Shown: positions 56,365 to 64,000 of the stretch, in pieces | How positions within the stretch are numbered: the first letter of the stretch is position 1 | How the letters are laid out: the number at the start of each line of letters is the position of its first letter | Source of the DNA: Lantana camara | Taxonomy: Eukaryota > Streptophyta > Magnoliopsida > Lamiales > Verbenaceae | Assembly: GCA_037501455.1 (NCBI GenBank) | Contig: CM074860.1 | Span: 50,788,501-50,852,500, forward strand | DNA length: 64,000 bases | Direction: 5' to 3' | The notes under the pieces: model-generated | Databases searched by the model: none | What the model saw: only the letters and a program-made list of their open reading frames with translations | Told to the model about the DNA's origin: nothing | Made by a program: the position numbers and the translations under genes

Positions 56365-59300
56365 TGTAACACCCCAAACGGAGGATGCTACATCCCCCGC
56401 ACTAAGACCCAGACCCGGTCACGAAATGAAAAGTCCATACCCGAATCCGAATTAAAGCGAACGGGAGACCCACTCACACACTAGGCTAGGCGTATCTAAC
56501 TCGACAAACTCAGAGCGCGGAAGCAATTTAAACAATTATCATCAGATAGCGGAAGCAATTAAATCAACGTACAAAATAAGTCACGGGTTCAACTAGCATA
56601 GATACCTAGTCCCGAATATCAGCATACAAAACAGGTGGCGGGTTCAAGTAGCATAGATACCTAGTCCCGAATCTCAAATCATCGCAACGTAATAAACCAA
56701 CATAAGTATCAGCAGAATAGCTAATTACATCCAAATGCTAGCATACTAGCCCCACACGGGTTTAAGTCTAAGTAGAGCATAAAACATAATCTCCAAAAGC
56801 GAAATAAGAATACATAACAAAAATAGAGTATGTGACAAATGCATCTTAACACCAACTAAACCGACAAGTGTGACCCAGAAAACTCACATCCGCCTAGCTC
56901 AAGCCAAAAGAAACCTGCAACTAAAAGATAAAATGAGGTGTCAGTCAACTGACTGAGTGAGGGGGCTAACGCACACCCACTGTATATATATAGAGCATAG
57001 CACACATCAGAAGGGTGGACTCATGAAACGGAGATAGGTGTTGCATACCAAAGACATTTTCAAAAGTACCCAAAAGATAGTTATAAGTATCAGCTTGAGA
57101 AAACATTTCAGAAACTCTATCTCGATTCATGATTCCCAGACATAATAGAACACATGCTCGGCGAGTACGAGCTTCCCACCTTTACTCCTCAGAACATAAA
57201 TCACAATCAATCCAACTGCTACACCAATGATGGAGGAGATGTACAGTCCCCAAAAACCATCTATAATAATATCGTCTAAAATAGACTCGATCTCAAGAGG
57301 GTAACGAACCCACAAGTCATCCCCGGCCTTAGCCGAAGGCTCAAGATATCACGCCTCCCTCATCACCCTAAGGTCGCGCAATGATATCTCAAATGGAAAC
57401 TACGCACATGGTTGAAACTCCGACGGCCCTAACCATCCCGGAGGCCCCATTACCCGTAGCTCCTCGGATCCACAATACAACAGAACAGAACAGATACCAA
57501 TCTTTCATGGCAAATCTCGCTACAGAATCATAACACAACTGAATTTTCCAAAATAGCTTACATATGCCTCAAAAACTGGTTTTTATACATATGCCTACGC
57601 GATGGAATTTAAGCCCGTAGACACCCATCCACGAAGAACCCACGCGATGGAATTTAAGCCCGTAAGCACCCATCCACGCAGATCCCACGCGATGGAATTT
57701 AAGCCCGTAAGCACCCATCCACGCAGAACGCACGCAAGGTCATAAACATATCATATCCAACACATACGTATTTATAGTAAGGTATACTTGCATACAAGGG
57801 TAGAAATCAGCATGTAAAGGCCATAGGTCGCATAACTATACAAAATCCTAAACCCCACCTCGTGAAAGTAGAGTCTGAGAGTGTGAAGGGCCAAACACTC
57901 TAAACCTCGGGCCCACCGGCACCACCAAACTCTGTGACAAGACATACAGAAGCCCAGACTTAGACTCTATATGAACCAAACAAGACGCACGACTTTGCTC
58001 AACATGATCGTGGTTATGCATAAGTGTTCATGTTGTGCTTGGATAAGGTGTGGTGGTCATTCAAGGCATATCAATGCTCAACAAGGTCATATTTACAAGC
58101 AACCGACACACAATTCCATATCCGCAGATGCAAGATCAATTTAGGAAGTCAATGTATTCACAAAATGCATATTAAATCATCCAATGTCACATGGTTCAAT
58201 TATAATATTAGAATTAGGCATCAAGTTCATGTCGAGTTATAAAGTGCATAAGTAAGAGCAACTTGATCATATAAACATACAAAGTTGTTGTAGGTAGATG
58301 ACATGCTTGATACAATTAAAGAGTGCATCTAATTCACTTAAGATCATACTTTACAACTTCACAACATGTTTGGTACACAAGCTCAAGTCACATTCATAGT
58401 TTCATAATATTACACTTGCATCCCCTAAGTCATTTATAAAAGTTTAGAATTATTACACATATATCCCCTTAGTTGATTACTAAGCATAATTGTTCGTTTA
58501 AAGTGTTTATACAATTATTCAACTAGGAATTAATTACTTACAAACATGACAATTATGAATTTATAGTAATTCATAATATACCATTTTCAAGTAGTAAGAG
58601 TAAATCAAGATATTACAATTCTAACTCCTATCATGCATCAAGTCTCAAGTTGTTCAAGCATCTTTCATGTGTCTCAATTTCATATTTGAAACACAATTTA
58701 TAACAAACATAACATTGAGAACGTCTCAAATTCATATAGAGAAATCACAACATGTTCGTTCTTCTAAAATATCATTCAAGTTCATTTAGTCACATAAAAG
58801 ATTAGTTTCTAAATATTACACTAACACCCCTTCATATCTAAACACATAGCATAAATTCATCACATCGGATTCAAATTGTAAATCGAAACAGTCATACATA
58901 TCACAATCCATTCAATACATGTTTTCGTATATGATTGGAATACATCTCGATCAACAAACCAACAATAACCAATTTATTTGCACTTAAAACAATTAATTCA
59001 AATAATCACAATTACGCAAAATAATTCGTAATAAATAGATCGAGTGTCCGATTAACGAACGGAAAGTGGCGTTGAACTCACCACAACGAGACGAACATTC
59101 TGACCAAACGCCGCCACTGTAGCTGCCGAAATTTGGCCGGGCCGCCGCCGAAGGTCGCCGGAAAAATCTCGAAAAATCAGTACTGAATGAAGTCTTCGTG
59201 CCCGTTCCGAATCCTCGATCAATTTCTGGAAATTCCAAGTCAATCTCCTCCAATTTCAGATCTAAGAACACGAAAACCCTAAAATCTTCAAACTCAAACT

Positions 59301-60618
59301 ACTTCCAAACCGGTGAACCAAAATGCGATCTGAAAGAAGCATTGTCTTACCCGTGACGAGCTCGTCGAAAGCCCTAGGGTAGCACGCCGGAAAAATCCTC
59401 GGAGCTAGCGCCGCCATTGCACCGTCATAGTGCCACCGCAATCCGCCGCCAATCGGCCAAATCTGGAGTTGCGTGATCAATGGCCACTACTTATCGTCGT
59501 TCCGAAGAACTTTCGTGAAAGGCCCGAGGCCAAAAGATCGCCGGAAAAGGGCCCCGTTGGCCGCCGAAGTTTCTGCCACCGCCCACGTCATCGGAACCAC
59601 CACCTACGGCCAAGATCTGGTGAAATTGATGCTGGAAATGAACTCAGGGGGTCGAAAAACCATGGAATCCATCAATCCCCATAGAAAACCACAGCCGGAA
59701 TCACCAAAAACGATCGGTGAAGTTTGCCAAGATCCACCACCAGCGGCGTGATCTTTGAGCTGCGCGTGTTGAGCCACCGCTGCTCCAATGACTGCGACAC
59801 CACTTCCATGTTTTAGATCTCGTCGAGACGTTTGATTTTCATACCAATTTCGCTATATTCCGATGTCGGAGGAGGCCGTACGAGGCTGTAGAAGTTGATA
59901 CCGTAATCCAGTCTCGAATTCCGAACCTATCAGCAGCTATGTCTGAAAATCGCAGATTTCTCCTCCACCGTTGGTCTTTGGCCAAGATTTTTACACCATC
60001 GTGATCCTCTCGTCGAGCTCATCAAAATGGACTACCCATTCGTCGAATTCCGTCGAGAAACGGCCAAGTTACGATTAGTGTGTGTTTTAGGCGTAGTGTG
60101 TGTGCGGGAATGAGAGAGAGAAAGAGAGAACCAAGAGAGAGAAGAGGAGATTGAGAGAAATGTGTCTTGTGCACAAGCTATATACAATCGGCTATCCTTA
60201 TCGCGTAGTAAAGAGTAATAGCGCATACAAATATCGTAAATAAAATTGGTAAAGTTACGAATAAACATTCAAGCTCCGAATTAATTTTATAAATTAAAAT
60301 GAAAGAGAGATTTAACAATTAGAGTTTAATTCAAATTTAATTTTAAAAACCTTTCTTACAATTTAATGACACTTCGTAAACACATGATTGACAATTAATC
60401 TCAAGGAATTCAAGTAAACCAAAATTAAATAAGTTAAGTAACATGATGGATTTAAAATCAACTTAACCATTAATTTTGGAATAATCCGAATGATCACATA
60501 TTAAATTGGATTTACATTAAATCACATAATTCAAGAACTCTTAAATTAAACACACACGAGTGTAGAGACTTACTTGTTAATATCGTCAGGACGCCCTTCG
60601 AGAATACTGGACGTCACA
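56365..60618 (-). mobile_element. Solo LTR F, minus strand (4254 bp)
   Basis: One LTR, TGTAACACCCC to GACGTCACA on the + strand, flanked by AATAG on both sides and with no internal domain, so it is a solo LTR left by LTR-LTR recombination. On the minus strand it has the U5 box at the left end (AGTGCGGGGGATGT). The stretch 59041-59760 matches the reverse of the LARD-C LTR around 41040-41480, so F is a relative of LARD-C. The GC-rich stretch 59050-60060 corresponds to the exon-like block. I see no gene. Confidence 0.93.
57597..57731 (-). repeat. Three 45-bp tandem repeats in LTR F
   Basis: Units beginning ACGCGATGG at 57597, 57642 and 57687, nearly identical. Each can pair GATGG with CCATC. 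They sit at the position where other LTRs here have hairpin-rich sequence. Confidence 0.92.
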
Positions 60619-61107
60619 AATAGGGGATGGAATTTGAAAATATGACTCAATATGATTTAATATGACTTAATGTGATCTAAGTGCTACTTTGTTGCTTTCT
60701 TTATGCATCATTTACATTTATATGCATTTACCGAGCATCTAATTGGTTCATATTAAGTCTAAGTATGTCTCTCGTTCTTTGTTTTGTTCTTAGGTTTGTC
60801 CTGTTGTTGAGGAGGTGGTCCTTTATGTGTCTTTCTTTTAGCAAACGGGCCAATTCCCACAAAATACGTATCAAACACGCATCTATATACATATATATAT
60901 ATAAGCTATGTTTTTGTTAGTTTGTTTTCGAAAAGGGTTGGTGTGTGTTTTACACTAGCGAGCTTTGAACTTTGAAAGATAAGCTTTGTTAAATCGGGTT
61001 GGTGTGTGTTTTACACTTTGCCTTGGGCCCCGGAGAAGTGGTATGGTAACTCGGGTCGGCCGTGGGGTCCCCAAGCTCTCCCATCAACACAGCTCCACCA
61101 ATGGGAG
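60619..61107 (+). repeat. LTR E, continuation
   Basis: It resumes after the second AATAG. It holds a 58-bp segment (60843-60900) that is inverted relative to the homologous part of element D, a GGGTTGGTGTGTGTTTTACAC repeat at about 60938 and 60990, and the GGGCCCCGGAG block. It is interrupted at 61108 by LTR G. Confidence 0.72.
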
Positions 61108-63957
61108 TGTAGCACCCGGAACGCTGAGATGCCATACCCCCACACTATAAGTCGATCTACATACGAAATGGATAGTCCATACATGAACCAACCTACAGCG
61201 ATCGGGTGACAATAAAAAAAAGACTCAGTAGCTAGGAGGGACTAACCCTCAATTATATACAACATGCATAACCGAAACGGAATCATACAATACATACATT
61301 CAATTCTTTAGCATCGCCATGTTCATCACTTCCTCCAATGCAAACCATTTTTCCAAATTTGAAAGTACCAAAAGATTCATAACATAACAAATATGCATCA
61401 ATAATTTACAATGAACATGCTAGACTCAAAAGTTAAGACCTCACTCGATCCCTCCTAGCACGCAACCTGCAGACCTGACAATGTGAGGTGTCAGTCTATG
61501 AAAGACTGAGCAAGGGGTTTATAGATAGATATTAGCGCAATTACCATGCAAGTCATAGTCCCGGGTAAGGTTTTATAAGAGAAACAATATAAGATCAATA
61601 ATAAAATATAACTCGCCCGAGATTATAACTAATCCGTTTAACAATTCAATCAATTAGTGGTCAGGCGAGTGAGGGCAATTCTCCAACCTTTCTCCGACTG
61701 TGTACAATAATTCAATTATTCAATGATTAGATGATCAAGCAATCGATTACAGTGCACAATTAGCAGTTTCAATCCCTTCTTCCTCCGGTGATGGTGGGAT
61801 TGCAAGGCCCCACCACCCAATCTCATTGGACATAGGGTTCATGAGTCCCTATGCCTGGAACTCCTTCCCCCACTAATCTCCTAGTGGGTTCAGAGGGCAT
61901 CCCAAGGTTGTGAGGATAGTCCAAGAGTTACCCATCATCCCTTACTTCCTCGGTTGGCTCAATACACTACCCTCGGGCCCAAAGTGAACATGCTTTACTC
62001 GCCAAAACAATCAATCAATTCGTTCCGTGAAATCAGTTGAAAATCAATAAGGTTTGGAAAACTATAGATATATAGATACATTTTGGCCGAAAATATCACG
62101 TAGGGGTTGTACGGGTTCTATATATCTATAATTAAACCCCACATGACGAGCGACGGAACAAGACAAGGATACAAGAAAGTGCCCAAACGGTCAATGATCT
62201 CCGCCCTGGGGAAAAATTGGACAAGAAAGGAAATAACGGGAACTCGTCAGACGAGACTAAATATGAGACCAAGTTTGATGCACGGCCATGCTCATGTAAT
62301 TAAATGAACTAGCAATCAAGTGACATTTAGCATTTATTCAAACCAATTAACACCTAAGAGGTGAAATTAATATCAGGGAATCATGTATTCATATCATTCA
62401 ATTATTTCAAGTTCAATTCATGTAAGGCATGGAGTCACACAATTACGTTTGAGCAATGAAGTACCAAGAAGTGTCAATTAGGAGCATACGTATCAATTAA
62501 TCAAGTATGTATCTTATAATTCACATATGGGAGCCAAGAAAGTGAAAGGAATGCAATAAGAAAGGTTTTGGTGAAGTTTGGCAAAAACGGACAATTATAG
62601 GAAACGCACATGCTGTAGGAAAACTGGAATATCTTTAATTCTAGATATAGGAATTGATTTTTTTTTATTGGGAATGAAACTAGACACAATGACCTTTCCG
62701 ATGATATATGGCTCGTTTTCTAGTTCAAAGCGAGGAGAAAATGACGTAAACTTGAAGTTGAATGATTGCAGTTTGTCGGTAAAGCAGCGACACCAAAAAG
62801 AATGGATTATATCTCACAAATGACAAAATATAATGAGGCTATTCTAATTGTAGGTTGTTCTTGAATTTAAGATCTTTCCGTCGATTTAAGAATCAGGTCA
62901 ATCGGAGTTCGCTTGAGGGGTAAACGGAACAAAACAAACTCAGGCAGAAAACTGAGGAAGATCCACGGCCGTGGATTTCTCCATGTACAAAAATCCACGC
63001 CCATGGATTCTCTATGCCGAAAATCCAAGTTTTCTGGACTCAAATCCACGGCCGTGGACAAAAATCCACGTCCGTGGATCATGCTACAACAGCAATACGA
63101 AGGGAAAACAGGGCAAGGCTCGAAATTTGGCTCCCAAATAAATACAACACCAAACCAAGGCAATTAAATCACTACAAACCAACATATATCATGCATATAA
63201 TTCATATATATCAATTAGGCATCATATAATCGATGGAAACATGTATGGATCATCAAGAATTATCAATCAAAACTCCAAAATCTCAAGTCATGAACTTTCA
63301 TAGAAACTTAAGGTTTTCATGCAAGCTATGGAATATAATTGCCCTAAACATGCTTCTAAACATAAATGAACAAGAATACATAACTTAATCATGAAACCCT
63401 ATATCATCAAAGATTCAAGAGATCCACCAAATTCCCATTTATACCTTAAGATGAATGAAAGGATGGATGAAATGATGAGATGATGAAGATGATGCTTCTA
63501 GCTTCACAAATCCTCCAAGAATCTAGCTTGAAATGTGATGAAATCTTCTCTTCTCTTCTTGGTGTTTGGATCGTGTATTAGTGTGTGTGTGTGTGTGAAG
63601 TCTTGATGTAATGTGGGGAATGAAATGGAAGAGATGATATGTATATGATATAATATGTATGTAATGTAATGTATAGATATATAACTTATATGTATAAAGT
63701 AAAAGTAGATATTATGTATATAATATATATAAATGTGTATGTGTAAAAGTCTTGCATGATTGTGATTATTGTAACTAGACCCTTATTACTTATTTAATTA
63801 CATGTTAGAAGTGAGTGGGATGTGGGTGTAAAGGCAATTATATTATATAATGATCAAGTGATGCATATATATATATAAGTTGTAAGAATATATAGTCAAG
63901 TATAAATATCTATCTATGTATGCATGATTCATTTATGTTATATTAATACCATTAAGT
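61108..63957 (-). repeat. LTR G, minus strand, incomplete
   Basis: It begins TGTAGCACCCGG and resembles the LARD-B LTR at a distance (same order: U5 box, hairpin block, palindrome block, exon-like stretch). Hairpins are CATAGGG/CCCTATG (61841-61863) and CCCACT/AGTGGG (61869-61888). Palindromes are at 62961-63079. A GT microsatellite lies at about 63580 and strongly AT-rich sequence at 63640-63950. The 5' end is not reached, and H breaks in at 63958. Confidence 0.82.
62961..63079. repeat. CGGCCG-type palindromes in LTR G
   Basis: ATCCACGGCCGTGGAT (62961-62976), a variant at 62993-63008, and further copies at 63044-63059 and 63064-63079. The first two centres are 32 bp apart. A partly decayed TCCA/TGGA dyad lies near 63031. 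The spacer after the first copy (CATGTACAAA) resembles the spacer in LARD-B (CATTTACAAA). Confidence 0.92.
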
Positions 63958-64000
63958 TGTGACGCCCCGCTTCTCGATCAAGGTAGGGTTTGCCACGAGA
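63958..64000 (+). repeat. Possible start of LTR H
   Basis: TGTGACGCCCCGCTTCTCG resembles the other LTR 5' ends and breaks into AT-rich LTR G sequence. Only 43 bp are in the window, so this rests on the terminal motif alone. Confidence 0.5.

Noticed and set aside
57127..57315. 62-codon minus-strand frame with hydrophobic stretch in LTR F
   Set aside because: No homologue recognised, no context for a gene, and inside an LTR. A chance frame is the simpler explanation.
63580..63600. GT microsatellite as a feature of its own
   Set aside because: Short simple repeat within LTR G with no further structure.

Overview
This window looks like intergenic heterochromatin of a flowering plant. I find no host gene, tRNA or rRNA. 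Nearly every base belongs to nested LTR retrotransposons, most of them with very long LTRs (2.6-4.3 kb). The plant assignment rests on the initiator-tRNA-Met primer-binding sites, a Ty1/copia element and a Ty3/gypsy element with a C-terminal chromodomain-like tail (probably a Tekay/Del-type chromovirus), and several large non-autonomous (LARD-like) elements without genes. I cannot name the species.

Layout. 1-12604: a + strand tandem of a LARD-like element, LTR-internal-LTR-internal-LTR (5' end outside the window). 12605-13479 and 31827-33470: two halves of an older minus-strand LTR (R), split by a minus-strand LARD-like element (LARD-B, 13480-31821, TSD CACAC). LARD-B's 5' LTR is itself split by a minus-strand copia element (20659-30764, TSD CGTTC). 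33473-34370: remains of a + strand gypsy gag-protease. 34371-34581 and 54007-55186: parts of a minus-strand element D, split by a minus-strand gypsy element (34582-54006, TSD CCATA). The gypsy reverse transcriptase is split by a + strand LARD-like element (LARD-C, 40079-49020, TSD TTCCT). 55187-61107: a + strand LTR (E) split by a 4.25 kb minus-strand solo LTR (F, 56365-60618, TSD AATAG). 61108-63957: a minus-strand LTR (G). 63958-64000: start of another + strand LTR (H).

Coding capacity is limited to the copia gag-pol (two nonsense mutations and one frameshift) and the gypsy gag-pol (several stops, degenerate protease and integrase residues, and an insertion in RT). No autonomous element here appears functional.

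The unusual content is non-coding. The gypsy element and the LARD-like elements share a set of small structured modules in which sequences differ but base pairing is kept: (1) a hairpin that overlaps the primer-binding site; (2) arrays of 4-12 hairpins 250-300 bp before the 3' LTR in the LARD-like elements, with compensatory arm changes; (3) a perfect hairpin next to the polypurine tract; (4) arrays of CGGCCG-centred palindromes inside the LTRs of three families, with family-specific arms but a recurrent 32-bp centre-to-centre spacing; (5) LTR hairpins with conserved loops and replaced stems; (6) a shared U5-terminal box in seven LTR families. Together they suggest that non-autonomous elements keep the structural signals of an autonomous partner while their primary sequence drifts.
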